From Pseudomonadota bacterium (GTDB lineage: Bacteria > Pseudomonadota > Gammaproteobacteria > Steroidobacterales > Steroidobacteraceae): a stretch of DNA of 64,000 bases. Below are positions 1 to 8,511 of this stretch, piece by piece (position 1 is the stretch's first letter; every line of letters starts with the position of its first letter). Location: positions 1 to 64,000 of the forward strand of contig JAPLSH010000014.1 in NCBI GenBank assembly GCA_026398735.1, given 5' to 3'. Under the pieces are notes generated by a model. That model was not told the origin of the DNA and made no database searches. It saw only the letters and a program-made list of their open reading frames with translations. The translations under genes were made by a program, and so were the position numbers.

Positions 1-1
1 T

Positions 2-997
2 GCCAACACCAAGGCCATTTTCGGTCATGTGTCGATCAAGGCAACCGACCAGCTCACCGTGACCGGTGGCCTGCGCAATACGCAGGAGCATAAGGACTAC
101 ACGTTCTCGCGTCGCACTTATGCCGGTGCATTGCATCCGGCACTCGGTGGCTTGGATGGCGTGACCAGCAACTACGACGGCAGCAAGATGGATTACCGTC
201 TCAATGCCCAGTATCAACTGACCTCGGGCGTCATGACGTATCTGCAGTACGCCACAGGCTTCAAGGGTGGCGGTGTGTCGCCGCGTCCGTTCTCGCCTGC
301 GCAGGCTGTGCCCTTCAAGCCCGAAACACTCAAGTCTTATGAGTTTGGTGTGAAGGCCGATCTGTTCCAGAAGCTGTTGCGCGTGAACGCATCGGTGTTC
401 AAGAGCGACTACACCGATCTGCAGCTGGGTCTGTCAACCTGCCCGGTGCAGTACGCTCCGGTATCGCCTTGCGCGGTGATCGCCAATGCCGGCGACGCAG
501 AGATCAAGGGTGTGGAAATCGAGACGGTTCTGCGTCCGATGGACGGCCTGTCGATCGATGCGTCGTACAGCCAGCTGGACTTCCAGTACAAGCGCTTCAA
601 CGACTTTGCAGGCGGTGCTACCAACCTGCGCGGCCCGCAGTTCGGCATGCGTCCGGCCTATGTGCCCAAGAGCAAGTGGAGTGCTGGCATCCAGTACGAA
701 ATCTCCTTGGGTGATCACGGCACGCTGGTGCCTCGTCTGGACTTGAGCCATCAGGGTGAGTTGTTCACCAGTGGCTTCAATGCTGCCACCAACCTCATCG
801 ATGCTTACAACCTGTCCAATGCGCGCGTGACCTGGCGCAGTGCGAAGGGTGATTGGGAAAGTGCTGTGGAAGTCACCAATGTGGGTGACAAGTACTACTT
901 CCTGACGCGCTTTGATCAGTTCACCACCACGGGCGTGACCGACGGCCAGCCGGGCCGTCCGCGTGAGTGGGCGCTGACCATCAAGCGCAAGTTCTGA
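2..997 (+). CDS. TonB-dependent receptor, C-terminal part (5' end outside window)
   Basis: This is the beta-barrel end of an outer-membrane TonB-dependent receptor. The frame is open from base 2, so the plug domain and signal peptide lie upstream of the window. Visible barrel features include repeated Tyr/Gly-rich antiparallel strands (QYQLTSGVMTYLQYATGFKG, then the adjacent PETLKSYEFGVKADLF), the usual late-barrel pattern of catabolic siderophore-type receptors, and a C-terminal strand ending REWALTIKRKF with the terminal Phe expected for BAM recognition. Substrate cannot be read from this fragment. A GC-rich terminator-like hairpin follows within 15 bases. It converges on the next receptor gene, so the two are not one operon. 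Family assignment is secure and substrate is unknown. Confidence 0.93.
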   Translation, partial: ANTKAIFGHVSIKATDQLTVTGGLRNTQEHKDYTFSRRTYAGALHPALGGLDGVTSNYDGSKMDYRLNAQYQLTSGVMTYLQYATGFKGGGVSPRPFSPAQAVPFKPETLKSYEFGVKADLFQKLLRVNASVFKSDYTDLQLGLSTCPVQYAPVSPCAVIANAGDAEIKGVEIETVLRPMDGLSIDASYSQLDFQYKRFNDFAGGATNLRGPQFGMRPAYVPKSKWSAGIQYEISLGDHGTLVPRLDLSHQGELFTSGFNAATNLIDAYNLSNARVTWRSAKGDWESAVEVTNVGDKYYFLTRFDQFTTTGVTDGQPGRPREWALTIKRKF

Positions 998-1009
998 GCT
1001 GAATAACAG

Positions 1010-1036
1010 CCGCCGGGCCTCACGGCCCGGCGGTTT
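1010..1036 (+). terminator. Rho-independent-type terminator hairpin
   Basis: A perfect 10-bp GC-rich stem (CCGCCGGGCC, loop TCAC, GGCCCGGCGG) begins 13 bases after the stop codon of the first receptor and is followed by TTT. The T-run is short. The stem is symmetrical, so it may also act on the convergent receptor gene ending at 1064. Confidence 0.75.
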
Positions 1037-1063
1037 GCTATCAGCGCTTGTTTACGTTCTGCC

Positions 1064-4000
1064 TCAGAAACGTAGTTTCACGTTCACGAAGTATCGACGT
1101 CCCAACACGTCGTAGTACCCCGCGTTGGTAGAGCCCGAGCCGTTGGTGATCGTCGATCCACCGCCTTCGGCGGCGGAGATATTGATCACCTGACCTGCAC
1201 CGACGCGCTCCGGTTGGCGGTCAAACACGTTGTCGATGCCGCCGCTGATGGCCAGATGCGGTGTTATAGACCAATTGGCTGTAAGACCAAACACGTCGTA
1301 GGCATTGGCGCCTTGCACGGTGGTTGCCGGGTCCGTCACATAATTGGAACTGAGGATGGCCGGCAGGTACCGCCAGTTCAGTCCCACATCCCAAGTGCGG
1401 TTTGCATAGCGCAGTGTTGTAACTGTGCGCCAGTCAAACAGACCTCCGCGTGCCAGTGTGCCGGCGTTTTCCAACACCGTACCGCCAACATAGTCCTGTG
1501 CAGTGAATCCCAACAACTTGGTGTATGACATGTTCAGGCCGAGGCTGCCAGGTAACGTGTCCAGACCCATGTCTGCCAGTGTCGCCCGCCAGTTCAGTGA
1601 AATGTCCAGACCTGATGTTTCGATGCTGCCTGTGTTTGCATAGGTGGAGTTAACCGTTGATGCCGTGCCGGTGATCGCATCGCGTGTGATGTTGCGGCAC
1701 ACTCCATTTGGATCATCAATGGAGTAAGTCGGGTTGCTCGAGCCGTCACGGTTAAAGCACAGATCATAGGTAGTTTGAGCACTGATCTGCGTGATTGCCT
1801 GGTTGATCGCTGCCTTGTACCAGTCGATCGCGAGCGTGGTGTTGGCCACCAACGCGTTGTCAAAGGGCGCACGCAGAACGGTTCCTACCGTCCAGGTCGT
1901 ACCTTCCTCGCTCTTGAGGCTGCGGTTGCCGCTTGTGACCTGCAACATCACGCCATCGGCACGACCACCAATGAAGTTGTTGGGGTCAGACGAAAACGGC
2001 GACGAAGTGTTGCCGATGATTGCTGCACACAAGGCCTGCGCCGCGGCCCTGTTGGCATTGGCGGGGTTGTTTCCCGACTTCTCGGTAGTGTCTGCGCGGC
2101 AGTAATCAGCGGCGCGTAGAGTCACGGCTTGGCTGCTGGCATCCAGGAACAGCTCGTTGATATTAGGTGCACGGTTGGCAAGCTGATAGCCGCCTCTGAA
2201 GCGCATCCAATCCAGCGGCGCCCAACTTACCAGTGCCTTATAAGTGGGCACTTTGCCCGACGAACCGTAGTCGGAGTAGCGGTACCCGAGCTCCAATTCC
2301 AGACTCTTTGCCAGGAAGGCATCTTTGAGCACGGGGACTAGCAGTTCGCCATAGGTCTCCTTGATATCAGTCTTGCCAAATACATTGGCTTGACCGAAAG
2401 CGCCTACGATTGCGTCGGAGATGTTGTTGACCTCGCGAATCGCGTCCGGCATGTAAGCGAAGCTGTTGCTGCGTCCGCTGACACCGACAGCGGCACGAAC
2501 CTCTCCAGCCGGCAGGCTGAAAACCTTGCCTTGGGCAGTGGCTTCGAGGATGTCCTGATTCAGTCGAGTCCGATCAGTGTAGTTGCCTGTGATGGCCTTT
2601 ATGCAATCGGTGCTGGTTGTGAACTGCTGGAACACCGGGAGACCACTGGTGCAGGTCAGCTGTGTGCTGCCCAGTCCGGTGGTCGTAAAGCCGCGACCGA
2701 AGTTCGGTGCCTGGGCCACAGCCTGGAACCGCTTGGTAGAAAGAAAGCCGATGTAATCGAGGTCCGTGCGTGTTGCGCCATGAGAGAAATAGGCCTCCCA
2801 GGTCCAATCGCCAAGACCAAGATCGCCACGAAATCCGGCCAGTACTTGAAACAGGTTCGTGTTGTTCTCGATGGTGCGTGCCGGCAGGAAGTCGGTAGTG
2901 GCACCGAAGTTCCATGGCGAATTAACGCCCTGCACGGGAATTTCGACTCCGGTTACCGGATCAAAGGTGCGACCGGTTTTCGCAAAGACGCTCGGACCGC
3001 GTGCATCGAGCAGTGCGGCAAGCTGCGTTGAAACCGGGAAGGCCTGTGAGTTGGTGCAGCCGCCGGTGGCGGGGCAACTGGTGCCCCGCGATCCGCCCGC
3101 TCGATATTCAGTTAGCGTGGTCACGCCGTCAGCAGCCAATGAAGGCCCGTAGATGGCAGTGCCATGCGGTACGGACGCACCGAAGCCACCGACGGCGCCA
3201 GTGGGCTGAAGCACCTGACGAGTTGTTGTGTTCACGAAGTTCACCTGCGTGAAGGCTTCGATGTGACCGTTGATCGCAAAGTCGGCTTTGCCAAAAAGCG
3301 AATAGCGCTCTAACGGGCTTGAGTAACGCAGATCGAGATTGGTTTGAATCAACTGACCCGATGGCTGGATCTTGTAGTTGATGTCGTTGGCCACGTCGCC
3401 CTTGAAGCCCAGGCCTTTTTGTTCGAGCTTGTACAGCGAACCATCAGTGTTGACGTTGAACACGCTGCTGGTCGATACCGTGTAGTTGGTAGGTCGAGTG
3501 GGGTACAGCGCGTTGGCAGCAGCCTGGAACGCAGCCTTCGTGGCTGTGGACATGTTGGTGGTGCTGGGTGCGTACTGATATCCGTTCATGCGGCCGTTGG
3601 AGCCCGAATTAGTCAGCGGATCCTTGAGTGCATCGCGGTAAAACGGCCTGTCGATGGCCAGTACCTCGCCGCGCTGGCTCCATTCAATTCCCAGCATTGC
3701 ATTGCCGCGGCCATCCGCGAGCTTGCTACCGAGCAGCATGCTGATGCGGCTTTCCTCGCCATCGCCTCGCTCCGTCATACCACTGCGCAGTTGCAGATCC
3801 ATGCCCTGGAAATCTTTCCGCAGCTTGAAGTTGGTTACACCGGCCAGGGCGTCGGCACCATAGACTGCTGAGGCACCACCGCTGATTATCTCCACGCTCT
3901 CCAGCGCAGAAGATGGGATTGAATTGGTGTCAATGACCAAGGTCGAGTTGACCGGTTGGGCGCGGCGGCCATCGACCAGCACCAGAGTGCGGTTGGCTCC

Positions 4001-4357
4001 GAGACCGCGCAGGCTGACGGTCGAGATGCCCGGTGTGCTGGTAGCAGAAGGGAATACATCCGACGTATTGAACTGGGTGTTGGCCGGCACGAACTGCGGC
4101 AGTTGGTTGAGTACGCTCTCGACAGCCAGCGTGCTGGATTGCTCGAATACTTGGCTGTCTACGGTGACAACGGGACTTGCAGCTTCCAAGTCGCGCCTCA
4201 CGATACGTGAGCCTGTGACGGTGACTTCAGTCAGTTCAGCTGCATCGGCTGCTAGCGTCGGTGTAGCGTGCCAAGTGGCGAGAGCTGCTGCCACAGCTGC
4301 AGCAACACCCCAATGGGGACGCGTGCCCGCAGAGCGGGCTTTAGATACATCAAGCAT
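1064..4357 (-). CDS. TonB-dependent outer-membrane receptor, complete
   Basis: A complete outer-membrane receptor of 1097 residues, importing an unidentified ligand with energy from TonB-ExbBD. I start at the ATG at 4357 because AAGGAG sits eight bases upstream. A longer reading from a TTG at 4378 would put this ribosome-binding site inside the gene. Order: signal peptide to about residue 37 (ending TLAADA), a TonB-box-like ELTEVTVTGSRI, a plug domain with LRGLGANRTLVLVDGRR and GGASAVYGADALAG, then a long barrel ending YFVNVKLRF. At about 1100 residues it is larger than siderophore receptors (about 700) and matches the large receptors common in polymer- and aromatic-degrading proteobacteria. 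The catabolic island starts 2 kb away, so a role in substrate uptake is possible but is inference. Confidence 0.92.
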   Translation of the reverse strand: MLDVSKARSAGTRPHWGVAAAVAAALATWHATPTLAADAAELTEVTVTGSRIVRRDLEAASPVVTVDSQVFEQSSTLAVESVLNQLPQFVPANTQFNTSDVFPSATSTPGISTVSLRGLGANRTLVLVDGRRAQPVNSTLVIDTNSIPSSALESVEIISGGASAVYGADALAGVTNFKLRKDFQGMDLQLRSGMTERGDGEESRISMLLGSKLADGRGNAMLGIEWSQRGEVLAIDRPFYRDALKDPLTNSGSNGRMNGYQYAPSTTNMSTATKAAFQAAANALYPTRPTNYTVSTSSVFNVNTDGSLYKLEQKGLGFKGDVANDINYKIQPSGQLIQTNLDLRYSSPLERYSLFGKADFAINGHIEAFTQVNFVNTTTRQVLQPTGAVGGFGASVPHGTAIYGPSLAADGVTTLTEYRAGGSRGTSCPATGGCTNSQAFPVSTQLAALLDARGPSVFAKTGRTFDPVTGVEIPVQGVNSPWNFGATTDFLPARTIENNTNLFQVLAGFRGDLGLGDWTWEAYFSHGATRTDLDYIGFLSTKRFQAVAQAPNFGRGFTTTGLGSTQLTCTSGLPVFQQFTTSTDCIKAITGNYTDRTRLNQDILEATAQGKVFSLPAGEVRAAVGVSGRSNSFAYMPDAIREVNNISDAIVGAFGQANVFGKTDIKETYGELLVPVLKDAFLAKSLELELGYRYSDYGSSGKVPTYKALVSWAPLDWMRFRGGYQLANRAPNINELFLDASSQAVTLRAADYCRADTTEKSGNNPANANRAAAQALCAAIIGNTSSPFSSDPNNFIGGRADGVMLQVTSGNRSLKSEEGTTWTVGTVLRAPFDNALVANTTLAIDWYKAAINQAITQISAQTTYDLCFNRDGSSNPTYSIDDPNGVCRNITRDAITGTASTVNSTYANTGSIETSGLDISLNWRATLADMGLDTLPGSLGLNMSYTKLLGFTAQDYVGGTVLENAGTLARGGLFDWRTVTTLRYANRTWDVGLNWRYLPAILSSNYVTDPATTVQGANAYDVFGLTANWSITPHLAISGGIDNVFDRQPERVGAGQVINISAAEGGGSTITNGSGSTNAGYYDVLGRRYFVNVKLRF

Positions 4358-4883
4358 GGTGATACTCCTTAGTTCCAAGGAACTTTTTTTTATTATTAAT
4401 TGCAGAGCAGGCTTGCCCCGCGTTCTGCCACACAGCGCGGATCAACCATGTCCACTGTAGCCTTGCTCTCGTAAAATCGTTGATAAATCACAGATTGAAA
4501 GCTTTGGGATTTTGGCTCCGCGACGCAACCTAGGCGGCGTGGAGCGCCCGCGGTGATTCCCACGAGGTCTAGCCCGATTACCTGTAGATCAACGAAATAG
4601 CAGAAGGGGCGTTGCAGGTTTTGTGGCGTCAGCCCTATGAAAATGCGCCGCTATGCTTGGGTCGTGGCCTTTGGCTTTGGCTTGTTGCACGGGTTGAGGT
4701 TCGCCCGTGTCCGCAGTTGCGGGGCTCTGCCGGCGCTCAGCGGGACGGTTGCGGCCTATTGGATGTTCGACGGGCGGGCAAGGCTGCTCGGAGCCACTAT
4801 TAACTCGTTCGGGCACGATTCAGGGCGGCTGAGGCACAATGGGCCTCTGCCAGTAAGGCTGCCGCTGACTCAGATTCTTCTCG
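4358..4883. other. Divergent intergenic region, no supported gene
   Basis: This 526-base gap separates the leftward receptor gene from the rightward M23 peptidase gene and should hold both promoters. Short open frames here are Arg/Pro-rich, lack good ribosome-binding sites or run into the peptidase gene, so I call none. Next to the receptor start lies a small palindrome (GTTCCAAGGAAC, 4372-4383) followed by eight T on the + strand. I see no convincing operator or riboswitch. Confidence 0.6.
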
Positions 4884-6398
4884 ATGCCCAAACCGCCTCT
4901 TTTGCGTGTGTTGCTAATGTTGCTGTCCGGTGTGGTGCTGGGGGCTGGGTTGCCCGTGCCTGTTGCCCAGGCGGCTGGCCAAACCACAGCGGCGCAGGCC
5001 GAGGCCAAAGCCAAACCCAAAGCGAAAGCAAAAGCTCCAACGAAGGCCAAGGCTAAAGCCCCAAGCAAGGCCAAGGCGCCAGCAGCCGCCAAAGCCAAGG
5101 CGGTCGCCAAACGCAGTAAGAAGGCCACTGCCAAAGCGCCAAGCAAGCCGCGTATCGCCACAGTGCCTTTGCCTGCAAGCTTGGGCCACAAGCGGCAGTT
5201 CACTACTTTGGCTGCACAGCAGCCCTTGTCTGGCAGCCAGCGCGTCGTATCCCTGCGCCAAGGCTGCATGGGTTTGAATATCGGCGAGCTGCCAGTCGAT
5301 GTTGCTGTGGCGCCGCCTGTCGGTGCTGCATTGGCCGAGGGTCCTGTGGATGCCGTGCCTTCATCGCCCTGTCAGCACTATGCCTACGCAATCAACGCCA
5401 ACGGTGCGGTGTCGGTATTTGCGATGGTGCGACCGGACTCGCCGGGCGATGTACCCGATGCGCCCTTGGTAGAAACTGTGGCGCCGGCGCTCGATGATGT
5501 GATGGAAGTCGTGCCTCACAACGGCCCGACACTGGCCGATGCTTCGCATGTACGCATCATCGATATCGATCCGCAGTTGTTGGAAGATCCGCCCGTCGAG
5601 GGCTTGTTTGCCTTCACTGCGGGTCAGGCCAGCGAAATCGAGACACTGCTGCCGCAGTTGCGTGTCGGTGTGTCGGTGCCGGATGCGTTGCAATTGCTGC
5701 GCGTCGCAGTACGCGTAGACGACAACGAGCGCATTGTGCAGTTGCTGTCTGTGTCATTGCTTGATGCTGAGCGCGAACAACTGCTCGAACGTGCTGTGTT
5801 CCTTGAACGTCAGGACATGCCAGCAGGTTGGTTCTCGGGTCGCGATGGTCGCGGCCTGCAGCGCGAGTTCTGGATCAGTCCGGTGGCTTACACACGTATT
5901 TCGCGCGGTGTGAGCGAGGCCAAGTCTAAAACGGTAAAAGGCCGCGCATCCTCCAAGGGCGGTCGGGCTGTCAAAGCTGCGCCGCGCATCATCCGATCAA
6001 GAGCTCACACTGGTGTTGATTACGCCGCGTCGCGCGGTACACCAGTGCATTGCGTGGCTGCCGGCACGGTGGTGTTCGCGGGTCGCCATGCTGCCTATGG
6101 CAATTTGGTGATTGTTGAACATCTGGGCGGCTTTACCAGTTACTACGGTCATCTGGATCGCTTCGCCGAGGGGTTGCAGCAAGGCAGCGTGTTGGGTCGA
6201 GAGGAGCAGTTGGGTGTGGTGGGCAGCACGGGCCGCGCCACCGGACCGCATCTGCACTTTGAGATTCGCCATGAGGGCAATTACCTCGATGTCCTCGAAG
6301 AGCCCCGCAATTCTTCGCTGTGGTCATTACGTGGCGGCGACTGGGTCGACTTCATGACGCGCGTCGTCTTCGCCCAGTGGATTGCTGACCGGCCCTGA
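4884..6398 (+). CDS. Exported M23-family metallopeptidase with Lys/Ala/Pro-rich segment
   Basis: Probable periplasmic peptidoglycan endopeptidase, or an EnvC/NlpD-like amidase activator, of 504 residues. An N-terminal signal peptide (LLRVLLMLLSGVVLGAGLPV, cleavage near QAAG) precedes a low-complexity stretch at about residues 37-95 built from AKAK, APTK and APSK units, resembling a histone-H1 tail. A middle region without clear homology follows. The M23 (LytM) domain at about 370-480 keeps the zinc ligands: His375 and Asp379 in HTGVDYA, and His456/His458 in PHLHFE. Retained ligands suggest catalysis rather than a degenerate activator. The gene stands alone, divergent from the receptor. The cationic tail is unusual for this family and may bind wall polymers, which is inference. 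Confidence 0.88.
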   Translation: MPKPPLLRVLLMLLSGVVLGAGLPVPVAQAAGQTTAAQAEAKAKPKAKAKAPTKAKAKAPSKAKAPAAAKAKAVAKRSKKATAKAPSKPRIATVPLPASLGHKRQFTTLAAQQPLSGSQRVVSLRQGCMGLNIGELPVDVAVAPPVGAALAEGPVDAVPSSPCQHYAYAINANGAVSVFAMVRPDSPGDVPDAPLVETVAPALDDVMEVVPHNGPTLADASHVRIIDIDPQLLEDPPVEGLFAFTAGQASEIETLLPQLRVGVSVPDALQLLRVAVRVDDNERIVQLLSVSLLDAEREQLLERAVFLERQDMPAGWFSGRDGRGLQREFWISPVAYTRISRGVSEAKSKTVKGRASSKGGRAVKAAPRIIRSRAHTGVDYAASRGTPVHCVAAGTVVFAGRHAAYGNLVIVEHLGGFTSYYGHLDRFAEGLQQGSVLGREEQLGVVGSTGRATGPHLHFEIRHEGNYLDVLEEPRNSSLWSLRGGDWVDFMTRVVFAQWIADRP

Positions 6399-6491
6399 GC
6401 CCATGCCGGCATCGCTCTCGGTGCCCAGTGCGCTGGTTTGCGTTTATGATCCGGCCACTGTCGACCCAAAAGAACAACCAGGAAGATTTCC

Positions 6492-7634
6492 ATGAGTTCA
6501 CACAAGCGTTTCCTGACCACGCACGTGGGCAGCCTGCCGCGCCGCGAAGACCTGATGCACTACATGTTCGCGCGTGAGGATGGCATCCCGCTCGACCCGC
6601 AGGCGATGGAGGACAAGATCGTCGAAGAGGTCGCCCATGTGGCCGCCTCCCAGATCAAGGCTGGCGTCGACATCATCAACGACGGTGAAATGTCCAAGCC
6701 CAGCTATGCCACCTACGTAAAGGACCGTCTCAACGGTTTCGGCGGCACCGGCAACAGCTTCCTGTTTCAGGACATCGAAGATTTTCCCAACACCAAGTCG
6801 CGGGTGTTTGCAGATCCGGGTCGTAAGCACCGTAAAACCCCCGCCTGCAACGGTCCGGTGAGCATGCGCGATGTCGAGGCACCCACGCGTGATGCCGAGC
6901 GACTCAAGCTGGCCATTGCCAACAACAAGCCCACCGGCACGTTCCTTAGCTCTGCGTCACCGGGCGTCACCACGTTCTTCTTCCGCAATGACTACTACCC
7001 CAGTCATCAGGACTATGTGTTTGCGGTGGCCGAGGCGCTGCGTCATGAGTACGAGGCCATCGTCAACGCGGGCATGATGCTGCAGATCGACTGCCCGGAC
7101 CTTGCCATGGGTCGTCACACGCAGTTTGCCAAGCTGGGCCTCAATGAGTTCCTGGCGGCGATGGAGCTGCATATCGAGGCGATGAACCGCGCGCTGGTCA
7201 ACATCCCCGCAGAGAAGGTGCGCATGCACCTGTGCTGGGGCAACTATCCCGGCCCGCATCACTTCGACGTGCCGTTCGCCGACATCGTCTCGCGCCTGTG
7301 GAAGGCCAAGCCGCATGCCATCCAATTTGAAGCAGCCAATCCGCGCCATGCGCATGAGTGGGCGATGTTCGAGTCGGTCAAGTTGCCCGAGGGCAAGGTG
7401 CTGATCCCCTGCGTCATCGAATGCCAGTCCAATTACATCGAGCATCCGGAGCTGGTGGCACAGCGCATCGGCCGCTATGCCCATCTGGTGGGCCGTGACA
7501 ATGTCATGGCCGGTGTGGATTGCGGCTTCAGCATCCATGTCGGTTCGGGCGGTGTGGACCCGGACGTGGTGTGGGCCAAGATGGCGGTGCTGGCCGAAGG
7601 TGCCGCACTGGCCAGCAAGAAGTTCTGGCCCTGA
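6492..7634 (+). CDS. Short MetE-like zinc protein (cobalamin-independent methionine synthase / epoxyalkane:CoM transferase family)
   Basis: A 380-residue protein with only the C-terminal (catalytic) half of MetE, which is normally about 750 residues. It opens with TTHVGSLPRR, the typical start of the short family members that include epoxyalkane:coenzyme M transferase. All four MetE-type zinc ligands are present: His246 and Cys248 (MHLCWG), Glu280 (IQFEAANP) and Cys344 (GVDCGF). These enzymes activate a thiol for alkyl transfer. AGGAAG lies eight bases before the ATG. It lies alone on the + strand at the edge of the catabolic island and converges on the hydrolase gene. No coenzyme M genes are visible, so a CoM-transferase role is unlikely. 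The real acceptor and donor are unknown. Confidence 0.85.
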   Translation: MSSHKRFLTTHVGSLPRREDLMHYMFAREDGIPLDPQAMEDKIVEEVAHVAASQIKAGVDIINDGEMSKPSYATYVKDRLNGFGGTGNSFLFQDIEDFPNTKSRVFADPGRKHRKTPACNGPVSMRDVEAPTRDAERLKLAIANNKPTGTFLSSASPGVTTFFFRNDYYPSHQDYVFAVAEALRHEYEAIVNAGMMLQIDCPDLAMGRHTQFAKLGLNEFLAAMELHIEAMNRALVNIPAEKVRMHLCWGNYPGPHHFDVPFADIVSRLWKAKPHAIQFEAANPRHAHEWAMFESVKLPEGKVLIPCVIECQSNYIEHPELVAQRIGRYAHLVGRDNVMAGVDCGFSIHVGSGGVDPDVVWAKMAVLAEGAALASKKFWP

Positions 7635-7659
7635 TAGCGGCCTGACAGATCAGCCGACT

Positions 7660-8511
7660 TTACGGACCGGCACACCGGGTCGTGAAGTCGGCCAAGTCTG
7701 CGTTAAAGCGTTCTGGTTGCTCCCAGAACGCCATATGACCGACGTTCTCATACATCCGTAATTGCGCGTCGGGCGCTTGAGAAGTCGTGTACTGCGCCAT
7801 GGCCGGCAGGTTGATCTGGTCCTGCTCACCATGCACCACCAGCACGGGCACCTTCAGGGAGCGCAGGGTGCTGCCGTAATCCAGACCGGGCCGGCGCATA
7901 TTCGCCCGCACCCACGCTGGCACCTGCAGGTTGTAGTCCAGCATGAACTGCGCCTGCTCAGCAGGTAGCGGATGCACGACGCAACTGGCCAGCATCTGCC
8001 GCGTAGCGGCCTCATTGATCAGCGGGTCTGCATCACCCATCTCGGCTAGCAAGGCCGCTGCTGGCCCCAGCAGCTCGGGTGTGGCCCGTGAGGTGGCATT
8101 GACCATCAGCAAGCCGCCGATAGCGCCATCACCGTACTCGCTGAGGTAATCCAGGGCGATGCGCCCTGCATACGACCACGCCACCAACACAGGCCGGTGC
8201 AGACCCAGCGCAGTGATGACGGCATGGACTTCATCTGCCCAGCGTTTGGGTTCTTGGTAGTAGCGCGCGCCGCGAGGTTTGTCGGAGTCACCATGACCAC
8301 GCAGGTCATAGGTGACTAATCGAAGTTGACGCGCGAGAGGGCTGCCCACTTGCAGGGCCCAGGCTTTGTGGCTTTGCGAGTAGCCATGCAACAGCAGCAC
8401 ATCTGAAAGACGCCCGGCTTCACCGGGCGCCCCCCAATCCTGCACCGCTACCGCGACCCCATCGGGCGTCAGGACACGCGAGGGCGCGTGTCGCGGTAGC
8501 GTTAAGGTCAC
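7660..8511 (-). CDS. Alpha/beta-fold hydrolase, cluster-associated
   Basis: A 283-residue cytoplasmic alpha/beta hydrolase. Nucleophile elbow AWSYAG carries the catalytic Ser, the acid is in VVHGEQDQ and the His in NVGHMAFWEQPERF. An oxyanion-type HGYSQS loop is near the N-terminus. It starts with GTG inside the stop of the dioxygenase gene (GTGA), so the two are translationally coupled. Hydrolases paired with extradiol dioxygenases usually hydrolyse the ring-cleavage product or a related ester or C-C bond, and pairs of this kind are known from hydroquinone-responsive loci (MhqD with MhqO). The exact substrate is not visible. Confidence 0.85.
   Translation of the reverse strand: MTLTLPRHAPSRVLTPDGVAVAVQDWGAPGEAGRLSDVLLLHGYSQSHKAWALQVGSPLARQLRLVTYDLRGHGDSDKPRGARYYQEPKRWADEVHAVITALGLHRPVLVAWSYAGRIALDYLSEYGDGAIGGLLMVNATSRATPELLGPAAALLAEMGDADPLINEAATRQMLASCVVHPLPAEQAQFMLDYNLQVPAWVRANMRRPGLDYGSTLRSLKVPVLVVHGEQDQINLPAMAQYTTSQAPDAQLRMYENVGHMAFWEQPERFNADLADFTTRCAGP

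Noticed and set aside
4637-5056. 139-codon frame in the divergent intergenic region
   Set aside because: Runs into the M23 gene, Arg-rich, with no good start context or domain.
6399-6491. Cobalamin or SAM riboswitch before the MetE-like gene
   Set aside because: The gap is only 93 bases and shows no multi-stem structure or conserved core.
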